Shown here in pieces: positions 23,151-35,114 of a DNA stretch of 64,000 nucleotides. Made by a program: the position numbers and the translations under genes. Under the pieces are notes generated by a model, which made no database searches, had not been told where the DNA came from, and was given only the letters and a program-made list of their open reading frames with translations. The stretch covers positions 1,302,001 through 1,366,000 of the forward strand of contig CALYLW010000069.1 in NCBI GenBank assembly GCA_944989445.1. The letters are read 5' to 3'. Each line of letters starts with the position of its first letter. Position 1 is the first letter of the stretch. The stretch comes from Ampullaceana balthica (taxonomy: Eukaryota > Mollusca > Gastropoda > Lymnaeidae).

Positions 23151-23354
23151 GGTCCCATAACCTCAAGGTGGTAGGGGGTTCCATTAGAATTTTATCGAGG
23201 CTTGGTAGACTTGGCGGCGCCCATCTCCTCTCCAAGTCAGCGGAGGACTTTTTAGCAATAGTCATTCATCAACAAGTTTATTGTGGCTTAAATGTGAGCT
23301 AGATCCCACGCACCCCAGCTTGTGAGGCGAGCGCACTATTGACTTCACTATCCA

Positions 23355-23540
23355 ACCGCAGCATGGTAGACAAACTAGGTGGAATGGATGCTGATGTCAG
23401 AATAAGGATTGGGAAGGCAAGAGCAGCCTTCCTACAATTTAAGAATGTTTGGTCTCCAGAAACCTATGCAGCAATTTAAAAATAAGGATCTTCAATGCCA
23501 TGGTGAAGCCTGTGCTGCTATATGGAACCAAAACATGACA
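23355..23540 (+). pseudogene. LINE reverse-transcriptase fragment
   Basis: The frame MVDKLGGMDADVRIRIGKAR continues to AAFLQFKNVW. After a frameshift comes the equivalent of a V-K-P-V-L-L-Y-G motif. This is a typical segment between the RT catalytic domain and the C-terminus in APE-type LINEs. It is about 190 bases, flanked by hAT sequence. Confidence 0.7.
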
Positions 23541-23707
23541 ATAATGATTTAAGTTTGATAACTTTTACCAGCATTGCCCTACTTTATCAACTCAGTTCTA
23601 TGGGTCATAAGGCAACAGCCACCATGAGAGAAGATCACATTGACATGCCTCAATTGGAATCAGATGAACCTCTAAAGAAAAAAGAAAGATTCACATTTGA
23701 TTACAGA

Positions 23708-25265
23708 ACAGGGTTCCCACGCAATCGGGAAAAATTCGGGAATTTAAAAAAAATGTTCCCGGTCTTGAAAGTCGGGAAATAGTCGGGAAATCATTGGTCT
23801 AGTCTGGAATTTAAAATAAAATTTCACACATTTACACGCGTTGCATAGTACGTACCTTGTTCAAGGATACTCCAGCACGCAGGGAAGATTATGAACAAGC
23901 AACAGGTCAAGCTATGTATGCAATGAACTTCTCTTCACACCGTTGGGTTGAAAATGGCTGAACATGCCAAAGAGCTTTAGACATTTTCCCAAACATAGCT
24001 CACTATGTTGGTAAAGTTGACAAAAAAGAATTGAAGCATCCAGGGACGAAATCCTATGACATTGTAAAGGCCTGGATAGCTCATCCTCTATCCAGATCCA
24101 TACTTGCCTTTATCATAAGTGTTGCAAGGCCCATTGAGATGTATTTGACACAGTATCAAGCTGACAAGCCAATGATTCCATACATGGCCAAAGATTTGGA
24201 AAAGCTCCTTAGAACCTTGATGTCCCATATTTTAAAATCAAATAAACTGGAGGAGGCCAATTCCATTTCAAAGTGACTGAAAGTGGACCTGAAATGTAAG
24301 GACATGTTAAAAAGCTATACAGATATTGACATTGGCTTTGTTGCAGAGAATTTCTTGAAAGAAGCTAAATCAAAAAAGGTAGTCAGTGAAAAAGGAATTT
24401 TGGAATTTAAACTACAATGCAAAGAGGTTATTGTAGTTCTTTTGTCCAAGCTTTTAGTCAAAACTCCTCTAACTATGATTTAGTTCTGTGTTTGAGTTGT
24501 TTAGACCCAATAGAAATATGCAACAAAGATTCAGATTATAATGTTGGGCTATTCAGGTAATGTGTTAAAATATTTAGAATTGAAGAAAAGGATACATTTA
24601 AGTGAATGTGATTCTATTTTGGATCAGTACAAAGAATTCCTTGAATTGTATAAAATTTCAGGTGAAATGTCATTATTTTCTAAAGTGGATGGGAGACTGG
24701 ACACTCTCTACTACTCCCTATTGCATGGGAATGCTAAATTTTCCATGTTGTGGCCTGTTATAGAAATGTTGTTGCTGTTGTCCCATGGCCAAGCAGCTGT
24801 TGAGCGTGGATTTTCAGTCAGCAAGGAGACATCTCAAACAAACATCTCTGAAAAAGTTTTAGTAGGCAAAAGGGTAATCAAAGATTACATTGAACATTTG
24901 GGAGGCCTTATAAATCTAACAATGACTACAGATATTCTGGCCGCTGCTCAACAAGGCAGAAACAAGTACCATGCCTATTTAGATACGAAAAGAGCAAATG
25001 AGTAAATCAGCAAGAAGTCTGCAAAAAGGAAATTGGCTCAGCAAGAAATTGATGGGTTAAAGTTAAAAAGACAAGTTGGAGAAAGACATTTCCTTTTTAA
25101 TCACGGATGCAGACAAAACTGCAGAAGAAGCAGAGACCCTTCAAAGTTTTCCACATCTGTCTAAAGCTAATGCCATGAGAGTTAGGGCCAAGGATAACAC
25201 TCAGCTGTTATCAAAACTTAACATTGAAATATGTGACAAATTGAAAGTTTTTGAACAACTTTAGC
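23708..25265 (+). mobile_element. hAT-type transposon remnant (SHGQAAVERGFS family)
   Basis: The left end CAGGGTTCCCACGCAATCGG opens a tract of repeated CGGGAA motifs. Broken transposase frames follow to 25264. Another piece of this end is in the MITE at 3806. No right terminal repeat was seen. Confidence 0.7.
24031..25264 (+). pseudogene. hAT-like transposase, C-terminal half, several stops and shifts
   Basis: The pieces at 24031-24276, 24283-24483, 24541-25005 and 25076-25264 follow one another with short breaks. The third holds LSHGQAAVERGFSVSKE, a known hAT-like C-terminal motif of invertebrate and fish elements. Next come a VIKDYIEHLGG helix and a Lys/Gln-rich coiled-coil-like tail that continues into the fourth piece. 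Stops at about 24277, 24481 and 25005 make it inactive. It is an uncommon hAT-related group; I place it by motif only. Confidence 0.75.
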
Positions 25266-25379
25266 TGCCATTAAACTTAAAATGTAAATAGTATAAGCAA
25301 ATTTGTCAATTTTGTTCCTAAGCGTTCAACGATGCGCTACTAGAAGAAAATTTTCCAAATTCTGATTGATGTTGCCGAT

Positions 25380-26225
25380 TTAAATTCATGGATTATTTAC
25401 AACAAATCTGTGGAGCCTGGTAAAAGAAAGAAAAGAGACAAATTTATCCTTTGCCCGAGTTGCATAAACCCTATCACTCTCCAGTGCATTTTTCTGTGGC
25501 ATGCTGCTATTTTTCATCATTTTCACAGGCATGTTGAAAAACAGCTCTTACTGCATGCTACAGGAGAAAAAACCGGAAAGGTCTAGAATATTTTGAAATG
25601 TGAATGAGACAGCCAAGTCTACTTACTTGGCTGATATTTTTAATAAGCTCAATATCTCCATGCAACGAAGGATGACTTCATTTTTTACAATGGCAGACAA
25701 TATTGATGGACAGAAATGAAAGCTTGAAGCATGGAAGAGTCCAATATCAGCAGATTGTTTCTATATGTTTCACAATTTCCCAACAACTATCGATAGTCAT
25801 CCCAAGCACTTTATAAATTATTCTATTTTGAGATCGTCTTTCCTTCCAACATACGATAACCCACAGAAAGCTTCTGGATGGATATGGAATCCGTTTATTG
25901 CATCGAAGTCTGATTTGACTGTAACTGTCCAATATAAATTTATGGGGTTAGTTGCAAGTGAAGAATTTAAAATGAATTTCGGAACTATGACCTCTCTTGC
26001 ATCCTTAATTAAGGATTCACATGAATGCAGAATATCCTGAACATGCCGATATTGCCCTCAAGGCTCTTCTTCAATCTCCTTCATCTTACTTATGTGAGAC
26101 AGGTTTTTCAACAATGAGCATTATTAAGACAAAGTACAGAAACATTAATGATGTTCTTTCTCCATCGCTTGTAGCAAAGTTTGAGAAGCACTGCTCTAGA
26201 CAACCTGCTGACACAATAACATAGT
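25380..26225 (+). pseudogene. Second hAT transposase remnant (ZBED/Charlie-like)
   Basis: A decayed frame from about 25595 gives a sequence like the L-x-D-I-F-N-K-L-N-x-x-M-Q helix, then a clear frame at 25765-26010 (ASGWIWNPF, SEEFKMNFGTMTSLASL). After a shift, 26021-26224 has SSYLCETGFSTMSIIKTKYR. That order (helical domain, W-x-x-x-P-F, dimerisation domain) is that of ZBED/SCAND3-like hAT transposases. The N-terminal BED finger is gone. Confidence 0.8.
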
Positions 26226-26372
26226 ATTCTCTATAAACTAACATGATTCATGAGGCCTATTGACATAATTTGGTATCAAAGAGACTCCTAAATGATTAAA
26301 AATCATGTTTCTTGTAGACTCGCAATGATGCTACTCATTAACTATGCAGAAATGAGGAAATCAGATGTTTAA

Positions 26373-29239
26373 CTCTCAAAAGACGAGAGATTGAAAAATG
26401 GTACATATATGTGAAATGAATTCAAAGACTCATAATATTTATATTATTTAATATTTAAGTGCGAAACTAAAGAACTACTATTCTGGAATGTTAAATTTTT
26501 ATTTGGCAATAAAATAAACTCATTTTCTTAATTATTTTTTGAAAAATATGGTATCAAACTTTCATTAAAATAAAAATCTCTACCGTCATCTTTGACACGT
26601 TTTCTACACGCAACTAGTTGGCTGTTACTGTAACGGACTAAAACATTTTTACCATGGATTCTGATTCAGATTTTGATATTGAAGAATAAGAAAGTTCTTC
26701 AGAAGAAGATATTTTTGATGAAGAAAGTTCTTCAGAAGAGTCTGATATGGAAAATGCAGATAATTATCAAATGAATTGTGCTAAAAGGTTTGTTTACATT
26801 ACTTCATCTCTCATGCCCATGCACTAGAACTAATAATTTATACAAACCCCGTATTATAACTACTAGTGTTAGCTTTTGTATGTCAAATATAACAAAGTAA
26901 ACATTTTATTAATTGAAATCAGCTGTATCAATCTAATTATTTATATATTATTTAGTGTCAGTAAGCCTAAACGTGAACAGTAAACAATGACGTATCCAAT
27001 GCAATTTTTGTAAACAATGATCAGCTGTGTTCCTTTATAATTTATAGTTGTGCTCACCAATGCAAAATTACTATACGAAGATCATATTTTATACGTTGGT
27101 TTTTATTTAGCATGTGAATGTTTACAGATAATATTTTGTCGGAACCAATGGATATGATAAAGACTGTGGGGCTCCAAATGGATTTCCACCATTTAGATCA
27201 GAGTACTCGGTATACAGCTCCCAGATGTCAGACAAGAGAGGATATAAGGAGATTTCTGAGGCCAATAGACTTTTTCAAAATGTATTTTACCTCAGATTTG
27301 ATAGGGTACATTTGTTCCTAGACAAATAAATATGCCAAAGACAATGGGCAAAAAAAACACTTTGTTTTCAAAAATTGGTACAACATCACAGAAGAAGAAT
27401 TTTACAGACTTAGTGGTCTTCTAATGTATGCAGGACTGATTCAAGCTCCTAATGTTACAAGACTGTGGTCAAGGAAATCCCTATATAATGGACTATGGGC
27501 AAGGGCCTTTATGACAAGTTTCAGATGCTTAAACTGAAAATAAAGGTGATAAATTGTGTAAAGTGAGAACACTTTTTATGTATTTAAATGCCAAGTGTAA
27601 GAAATTATATCAACCTAATGAGAATGTATCTATTGATGAAAGAATGGTTAGGAATAAAGGAAGATATAGTTTTAGACAGTACATACGTGATAAACCTACG
27701 AAATGGGGAATGAAGTTGTGGACATTGGCCGACGCCTTGTCAGATTATACCTACGACTTTGAAGTCCATGTTGGTAAAAGTGCAGATAATGGACCTTTTG
27801 GATTAGCTTATGGGGTATAATGAAATTGATAAAATCTATTGCAAGACAGGGTTATAAGGTTAATTTTGATAATTTTTACACAGGTGTTCAGTTGCTAAAG
27901 GATCTGAGGGAATTAGGTATAGGTGCATGTGGTACTATTCTTAGAAGCAGGAGGGGATTCCCAGTGGATATTTCAAATATAAAAGATTTTGAGAAAAAGA
28001 ATGAGAGAGGGGGTATGAGATGGGTTAGGGATAATCATTTACTTACAGTTCAATGGTGGGACAATAAGACAATATCAGTTATGTCTAACTTTCACAATGC
28101 TAATGGATATAAATTTGCAAAAAGAAGAACCAAGGTAGATGGAGAATTTAGGGAACTGCATGTTAGACAGCCTAATATTGTCAGGGATTACAATAAATAA
28201 ATGGGTGGGGTAGATAAAAGTGATCAACTTATCGATAGATATAATGTTCTTAGAAAAACAAATAAATACTGGAAGACACTTTTTTTTCATTTTCTGGATA
28301 TTGCACGAGTCAATTCCAACATTTTAAGAATTTAGACAAAGAAATCCAGATATAGAAGAACTTAAGAGACCAGTAATTTATGGTCAGCTAGAATTTACAG
28401 AAGAGTTAATTAGAGAGTTAGGGAACATAGAACTTTATGATGATGTGCCAGTTGCAGTAAAACCTCTTTCATTTTCAAGCCATGTACAGCAACCAGAGTA
28501 TGGGGCTAATAGAAAAAATTGTAAATTATGTTACCAATTATTGGGTAAAGTGGCCAGAACATATGTCAGATGTGTTGTTTGTGATACATATTTGTGTTTT
28601 AATAAAGGTAGAAATTGTTTACAAGAGTTTCATAAAGCATGACACCAGTATGCAGTTACAAAACATTTTGAATAATTTCTTTATGTCTATCTGATGATGT
28701 AAAGTAACAGTTACCTGCTCATATAGTTATTCTGTAATGCTTTTATATTAAATTCATTTTTATTTACATTTGCAAAGAGATATTTTAATATAGAATATGT
28801 TTTCTTTTTTGCAAAGAAAGTGATTTGAAAAAAAAATTTTTTTTGCTATTTTTAGCCAAGTTTTCCTGGAATTTTTATTTTTTAAATTGTAACTTTTTTA
28901 TTTATGAATCTTTTAACTTCAAATTTGAACCATAGTTGTAGTATTGAATATATAATAATAAAATAGCACTTTTAATTCCATATTTGGAAGAATGTATTTT
29001 TTTCCTTCTTTGAGAAATTGTAATGTTCTGTTTTTCTTTGAAATTTTTTTTTGTGTGGTTAAATTAAAAAAAAGTATCTAACTAACATAATTTAAAAATA
29101 AAAAGCATTCAATTAGCTTTAAATTGATGTATAATACTTCAAGATAACTTTAACATTACACCCATGACACTTATTTGTTAATGGTGTCATGGGTGGTTAA
29201 AAATGTAAAATTTGTGAAAAAACTGAAGTCTTTTGAGAG
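26373..29239 (+). mobile_element. piggyBac transposon with perfect TTAA target sites
   Basis: TTAA (26369-26372) precedes CTCTCAAAAGAC, and the exact complement GTCTTTTGAGAG (29228-29239) precedes TTAA (29240-29243). The 2867-base element holds one decayed transposase gene. A hairpin, ACCCATGACAC...GTGTCATGGGT, lies near the right end (29159-29193). The perfect ends show full-length insertion; the coding stops show it is now dead on its own. Confidence 0.95.
26653..28642 (+). pseudogene. piggyBac transposase, full-length but broken by stops and shifts
   Basis: The order of parts is as in PGBD proteins: an acidic N-terminus from the ATG at 26653 (stop after about 11 codons), a helical region at 27118-27321, and then the catalytic domain at 27554-27820 and 27820-28200. 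The DDD core is visible as Asp in VSIDERMV, DNFYT and GGVDKSD (the last just after a stop at 28198). A Cys-rich C-terminal finger (CKLCYQLLG, VRCVVCDTYLC) sits at 28445-28642. At least five stops or shifts interrupt it. Some PGBD genes are domesticated in hosts, but this copy is not a candidate. Confidence 0.9.
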
Positions 29240-29777
29240 TTAAATAATGGAGGGAAAAATGGAAAATGGCAAACAATATATAATAAATAGCAAATAACCT
29301 GTGAGAAAGGCTGGAATCCAATAGTATACAGTACAGCATATCGTTCCCAAATAATGGTAGATAAAGGAGAAAGTAGTCATTCTCGTTCATTTTTTAGATG
29401 CAGAGCTAAAAAGAAAAAAATTGAGTACAACATCGAAAAGAAGATGCCAAAGAGCATGTCCAACTAAAACATTCAGACATGCCTACAAGACAACGAGCAT
29501 AAACACAGGTCTTCAGAAAATGAGAGTATTTACACAGGCTTCCAAAACTTGGAGAAAAGATGAAAGGCGGTCATCTTATGTTTGTGCTTTCAAAGCTTGA
29601 CACAGTTATGGCTGCTGCCAGGAACAGGGAAATTGGTAGCCTAACAATGACATCAACAGCTACTATCAAACAAAAGATAATAAGTTTAAAATGAGAGTAG
29701 CTGAACTCAACAACTCGGTCCAAACAAACAGGCAAAGAATCGTTGGTTCCCTGAGAGCAAGTAGTTTCGTTGTTAAT
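29240..29777. other. Nothing recognised
   Basis: Sequence right of the piggyBac element. The minus-strand frame at 29571-29822 matches nothing I know and runs into the next MITE. Confidence 0.4.
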
Positions 29778-29974
29778 AGAGGTATACCGGATTTCGGCTC
29801 CAGCAAATCTGGAATCCGGCAATTTTTAAAAATCCGGCTTCGACAGAATTTTACTTCATAAATTCAGCTGGTCGGTAGAGCCGTAATATATTCGGCAGGA
29901 ATTTCACTTCATAAATCCGGTCAAATCCGGCCAGAGCCGGATTTAAAAAATTTGTATCTGGTACATCTCTAGTA
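29778..29974. mobile_element. Small terminal-inverted-repeat MITE (197 bp)
   Basis: The ends are AGAGGTATACCGGATTTCGG and, in reverse, AGAGATGTACCAGAT. The inside is full of AATCCGGC-type repeats. The size and ends resemble hAT-type MITEs; an 8-bp duplication was not convincing. Confidence 0.65.
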
Positions 29975-30178
29975 GTCACTCATGGCAGTGTGTTTATTAG
30001 TGAAATTGAGAGACAGAGATGCTAATGAGAACGAGACTTCACTTAACAGGCACGTATAGTTTGAGACTTATTGTCTTAATCTTGTTTTAGTGCCTAGATG
30101 TTCGCCATCGACTTCTGATTTGGTGGCGCTAAGCTTTTCGTCACTCCTGACTTAAAAATAAGTTATGATTGATTCTTT

Positions 30179-32110
30179 AACCCTTTCCCCCTTGGATTCG
30201 TAGAGCGGTGCAAATTTTTGGTTGCATTCAATTCTGTAACTAGTTAATAATATATACTTTCTTGAACTCTCAAATAAAAGAGCTGTAACTATCCTTCCTT
30301 TTCGTTTTGTATTGACGATTTTTTTATTTTTTATACATTTTTAATTGTAGAGCATTTTTAAGTGCATGTTTTTTTAAGGATGTTTAGGGATGCAACAGGA
30401 AACGTTTTTGATGGAAATTGTACTTATGATTTAGAGGATAATAGTGAACATGATGAAGGTGAAAGTGAAAGGGATGTTGATATTCCATTCAAACAGTTTG
30501 ACCTAAGCCTTAGTGACAGTGACTCAGATATTGCTTCTTATAACGAGTTTGATTATGATGTAGGGCCAGACAACATTGACCAAATCGGTCAAGACAACCT
30601 AGGCCAGTGGAAAAATATTACAGATGTTGTCAAGGAGTTTACAGCAGATAGTGGTCTTAACCATAAGTTAGAGCCTGATGCAGAGCCGTTTGACTATTTT
30701 AGTTTGAAGGCTTTTATACAACGGTAGTAAATTCAAACTAATATGTATGCTGAGCTATGCCAACAAAGGGCTGCCAAAGTAGATAAATTGTGGAGGCCAG
30801 CAACAGTGGGGGAAATAAAACTTATTTCACAATTTTATAATCATGGGTATTCATAGTTTACCAGAATACTCTGTATACTGGTCAACTGATGATCCCCTCC
30901 ATGTCAAAGGAGTGGCTTATGTATGAGTAAATCCAGCTACGATAAGCTGTCGCATTATTTACATCTGAGTGACACATCTCTGAATCCTCCAAAAGGCCAA
31001 GAAGGCTATGACCCCCCTACATAAAGTGAGTCCACTCATAGACCTTATAGAAACTAATTCAGCCTCCTGGTTTAAAGCAGGCAAAACCATAAGGTTTGAT
31101 GAGGCAATGATAGCCTACAAAGAGAGATTAGCAATTTTAACAGCATATCAAAGGGAAACCCAACCCTTAGGCCTTAGGGCATCAAGGTTTGGCATGCTAC
31201 TAATTCATCAAAAGGGTACGTACTTGATTTCAATATTTCACTGGAAAGGTGAAAGAGGACATGCCTCATGGTAGTGGGTATTAAGCAGTTACATGGCTGG
31301 GGAAAGATTTTTTGGCAATTATCACCACTTCTTCTTTGACAATAATTTCACCTCTATTCAGTTAGCTCAGGATCTCTTGGCTAAGGACAAATATTGCTAT
31401 TCAACCATAAGAGTAATAAGACCCAAAATAAAAAGATGAAAAAAAAGGAGAAATCCATGTCATTCTGAATGGAAATCTTGTTGCCACAGCCTGGAAGGAG
31501 AAAAGATGCATTAAGCTTCTTGAACTAAGACTGCTCCTCCGACCTCCAGTTTCACGTCGTGCACCAGGAGGCCGGTAAGAACTAACAATTCCTATTATTG
31601 TGGATGTTTACAACAAATCTATGGGGGGTGTGGACAAATTAGATAAGTTGTGTTCCTACTACCCAGTAGTAAGAAAATCTGTTTAGTGGAGATACATATT
31701 CAGATTTCTCCTGCAGATTGCGATCATGAACAGCTGGATCCTGTACTCCAATTCCCACAGACCCCATCCAAGAAACAAAATGATGACACATAAGGAGTTT
31801 CGATTAAGCCTTAGCTCGTCTCTGCTGAAGGGCAACATCAGCCGGAAGAGGAAATGGGCAAGTCAACCATCATCTCAAGAAGTAGGGACTGCTGTTTTGC
31901 TCAAGCATCACTTGATCAGAATGGTCTGAAACAAACGTGCTTGCCACTTTTGCTCAATGAATAAACAATATGGCAAAAGAAAGAGGGCACAAAAGACTGT
32001 ATATGGATGCAATTTTCGCCAAAAGGAGAGTGTTTCTCAAAATTGCATGAAAACTTGATGCCAACTTCTTGATTCAAGTTCATCACCCACTTATCTTTTA
32101 GAAGTGAAAA
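30179..32110 (+). mobile_element. Second, decayed piggyBac-type element
   Basis: TTAA then CCCTTTCCCCCTTGG at about 30179 looks like a piggyBac left end. I did not find its complement at the right, so the right end is either lost or beyond the MULE repeat at 32160. The transposase remnant inside supports the call. Confidence 0.65.
30362..32060 (+). pseudogene. piggyBac transposase of a second lineage, broken
   Basis: An acidic N-terminal frame (30362-30727, DLSLSDSDSD) is followed after stops by the catalytic part. IRFDEAMIAYKERL (in 31008-31274), FFDNNFTS (about 31338) and GGVDKLD (about 31629) mark the three aspartates. A C-terminal Cys-rich piece (C-x-x-C-S and GCNFC) lies at about 31938-32020. 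It differs strongly from the first piggyBac, so it is a separate family. Many stops. Confidence 0.85.
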
Positions 32111-32744
32111 TTGCTGTATCCGTTAAATTCCAACAACAACCAATAAAATTTCAACGGTGGTCGGACATTTTGACCCAAAACTATTCGACCCGGATGGTTC
32201 AACCACAGGACGTTTTTACTCCAGGACCCATGAAGAAATGAAAAAATGTATAAATATTGAAAAAAATATAACAATATAAAACATGACTATTAAGTTATAG
32301 TGTAATGTATACCAAGTGTGTTGGCGAGATTTATGGCAAAGGTAAATAATTGGCTGGGGGCAGAGAGAATGTAGGGACATTTATAAAGGATTATTGACCA
32401 CATGCCAATTTTATTGTTCCACTACATCACGTCTTTGATGGGGTGGAGAGATCAAGAGACCTCTCTACCGAGATTAGGGATTTTTACATAATAACATGTT
32501 ACAAAGGCTAGACTAAGTGACAACCACAGAACACCATGTGCTGGTTGAGAGTTATGGGAAAGGTAAATAAAGGGAATGAGGGAAGGGAGAATGTAGGTAC
32601 CTTTATAAAGGACTTTCTGACCAAATTGCCTTTTTATTGTCAGATTACATTGAGGTGGGGGTGGAGTTGGATAGGCTTGGAAGGACTTTCTAACTACGCT
32701 TTAAGAGAGCTTATAAAAGAGGAACACAAGTTGCTGAACATTAG

Positions 32745-33160
32745 TTGCTCAGAAATTATGTATGTGACAACATAAAAATGGAAACTACTGTTAAATATAA
32801 AGTGACGAAACGAGGAAAAATAACCTTAATGCTAATTTCTTCATTGTACACGTCAATTCCTCATGCTAATGGCCTCTCTGCAATCTCATTTTTTCTTAAC
32901 AAGAAGGTGAAACTCAAGATCCCCCCCAAGTGCCATACTACGATTGACTGAGCTGGTCCTAATTTTAAACTCGTTTGAGTTCAACGGACAGTTCTTTTAA
33001 TCAAATTAGTGGAGTTGCTATGGGAACGAAAATGGGACCAAGTTATGCATGTATATTTACGGGCCATTTGGAACACCTATGGAGTAAAAGAATTACAAGT
33101 GTATCTCTCTTGAGTATTACAGGAGATACATTGACAATTGCATTGGAATTACACAAATGG
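32745..33160 (+). pseudogene. Penelope-type reverse transcriptase, catalytic part, broken
   Basis: The frame at 32745-32951 has SSLYTSIPHANGLSAI, the motif A region of Penelope RTs. The frame at 32975 onward has SGVAMGTKMGPSYACIFTGH. A frameshift near 33100 then leads into YYRRYIDNCIGITQ at about 33113-33154. Motif C is normally YIDD; here the second Asp is Asn, so the polymerase site is damaged as well as the frame. Confidence 0.85.
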
Positions 33161-34173
33161 ACATGCAACAATTGCAAAGTTTTATTGACTTTGTTGGTAA
33201 CTTCCATTCTTCAATCAAATTTACTTCAACTATCCATAGGAGTGCTGTTAATTTTTTGGACATACAAATTAAATTGAAAGAAAAAAAAATATCCACATCA
33301 ATTTTTTACAAGTCTTCAGACAGCCATAGTCTCCTTATGTATACATCGTCCCATTCTCAATCTTGTAGCTCTATCCTATTTTCGCAACTATTGAGACTTA
33401 AAAGACTCTGCAGTGATGAGGCAGACTTTTTGGAGAAAAGTAATGAAATGCTGGATATTTTTCAAAGGAGGTCATACCCGGAAACAGTTTTAATATCCAC
33501 TGTCAATCGAATTAAAGGCATGACCAGACAGGACAGGTTTACATCATCTGTTTCTGATCAATGTGATCGATCCAATATTTTTTTACATCCCCATAATTTT
33601 AAAGCCCTCCAGGTGATTTTCAAAAACCGACCAATCCTCATTTCTGACCCTCTAACTCACCAGGTCTTCAAAAAACCTCCTCTTTTTGCTTTCTGGAGAG
33701 ATAGGAGCCTCAGAGATATACTTGTAAGAAGTCACCTTCCCACAATGAAAGCACATATTGGAACAAAAGGTTGCAACCATAACCGTTGCAATACTTGTCC
33801 ATATGTGATTGAAATTAACAAATTTTCTTTCCCTCTTGAAAAATTCATAATAAAAGATGGATTCACTTGCACAAGTTGTAACATGATTTATACAATTCTT
33901 TGCAAGAGGTGTATTAAAATTTACGTTGGTGAGACAGGTTGTCGTCATGGAGATCGGTTTAGAAAACACCTGTATAATATAAATAAACAGGCTCAATGTC
34001 CTGTGTCTAAGCATTTTAACAGTCTTGACCATGACGGCATTTCAGATATTGCATTAACTGGTATTTTATATGCAAGCAATACCCATGATAGGATCCACAT
34101 GGAAAATAGAGTTATAAAACGATTTGGTACTTTGGCTCCATTTGGAATTAACCAAATTGATTATTTTACCTAA
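33157..34173 (+). CDS. Penelope-like element C-terminal RT and GIY-YIG endonuclease ORF (copy A)
   Basis: An intact 338-residue frame. The first 200 residues are the RT thumb and linker of Penelope-like elements (HIGTKGCNHNRCNTCP marks the linker with paired cysteines). Residues about 243-272 carry the GIY-YIG nuclease start, MIYTILCKRCIKIYVGETG, with arginines in DRFRKHL. Glu316 in HMENR sits at the family's catalytic glutamate. Family role: the nuclease nicks target DNA and the RT primes there. The ATG is internal because the RT upstream is frame-shifted, so this is the open end of a broken element. Confidence 0.85.
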   Translation: MDMQQLQSFIDFVGNFHSSIKFTSTIHRSAVNFLDIQIKLKEKKISTSIFYKSSDSHSLLMYTSSHSQSCSSILFSQLLRLKRLCSDEADFLEKSNEMLDIFQRRSYPETVLISTVNRIKGMTRQDRFTSSVSDQCDRSNIFLHPHNFKALQVIFKNRPILISDPLTHQVFKKPPLFAFWRDRSLRDILVRSHLPTMKAHIGTKGCNHNRCNTCPYVIEINKFSFPLEKFIIKDGFTCTSCNMIYTILCKRCIKIYVGETGCRHGDRFRKHLYNINKQAQCPVSKHFNSLDHDGISDIALTGILYASNTHDRIHMENRVIKRFGTLAPFGINQIDYFT

Positions 34174-34339
34174 CTGCAGAATCTTGTTCCCGTTGTAGTT
34201 TTCATTGTAACTTTAGATACTTCCTCCTTTTTCCTATATCCTGTGTCTTTGTTTGTTTTTGTTTTTCCTTTCTTTTTATTTTACATAAATATTTTATGAT
34301 ATAATATGATTTAATAATTTAAATATTACTTATGTAAGT

Positions 34340-34457
34340 ACATATTTTATGTTATTGTACTGATGAAGACATTAGCCGAAACGTCAACTGTCGGGTTAGT
34401 TTAAAAATAAGGCTCAAATTTATTGTTTTCATTGCACAATTTGTTTGTGTATTTTTT
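34340..34457 (+). ncRNA. Hammerhead-like core at the Penelope 3' end (copy A)
   Basis: CTGATGA at 34360-34366 is followed by an 11-base hairpin-like segment and CGAAAC at 34377-34382. These are the two catalytic boxes of hammerhead ribozymes, which are known from Penelope-like elements. I could not build convincing stems I and III, so activity is unsupported. The motif recurs at 37685. Confidence 0.35.
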
Positions 34458-35114
34458 GCTAATTATTAATACTGGTTTCATAGGAAAATCTATAAAAATG
34501 AAATGCTATGGAGGTGTTGCAAATTTATGCCCTTGAAGTGCCATGCCAGAGAAAAGACACCGGATGACAAGGTTTTACACAAATTTGACGACCACACTCA
34601 TGAAGAAAATTGATCCATGTCAATGGCTCCTAAGGAGAAATGAAAGAACCAATGAATGAAGCCCTTGCGTGACCATCAACCAGTCAAGCTGTTGTGACTT
34701 CCACTTTACCCAATCACGTGATAATGGCACTACCTCACTACAGAACAAAAGTTTCAAGTGAAAGAGAGGGTGGTCTGATATTACCACTAATACCATTTGA
34801 TGCTAACTTTGAAATACCAGAAATATTTAATAACTTAATACTTCATGATTCACAATCTGTTACAGACAATTCAAGGATTATTGTTATGGGCAATCGTGTG
34901 GTTGTTATAGACACAATGATGCGCTCCAGGCAGTGATTCTTCGATGGCACATTCAAAGTTGTGCCAACAATATTTTATCAACACTATACCTTTCACTTTA
35001 TCGTTGTAGAAGCGTGAACCCAGCTGCCCTGTAATGTTTATTGTCTGAAAAGATGCAGGCAACTTATCAGAGATTGATGACAATTTTGAGAAATTTGATG
35101 TCCAGGTAAAATTA

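Larger units (their letters stand above)
32320..34457 (+). mobile_element. Penelope-like element copy A (nearly whole RT and GIY-YIG)
   Basis: A leader block (GGTAAATAA...GAGAATGTAGG...TTTATAAAGGA) occurs twice, at about 32336-32395 and 32567-32615, in direct orientation. RT and endonuclease frames follow. The 3' end (ATTGCACAATTTGTTTGTGT) is the same in copies B and C. It is nested in the MULE. Confidence 0.85.

Noticed and set aside
33652..34032. 126-residue frame antisense to the Penelope endonuclease
   Set aside because: It mirrors the coding strand, and a similar antisense frame occurs at copy B; no independent similarity.
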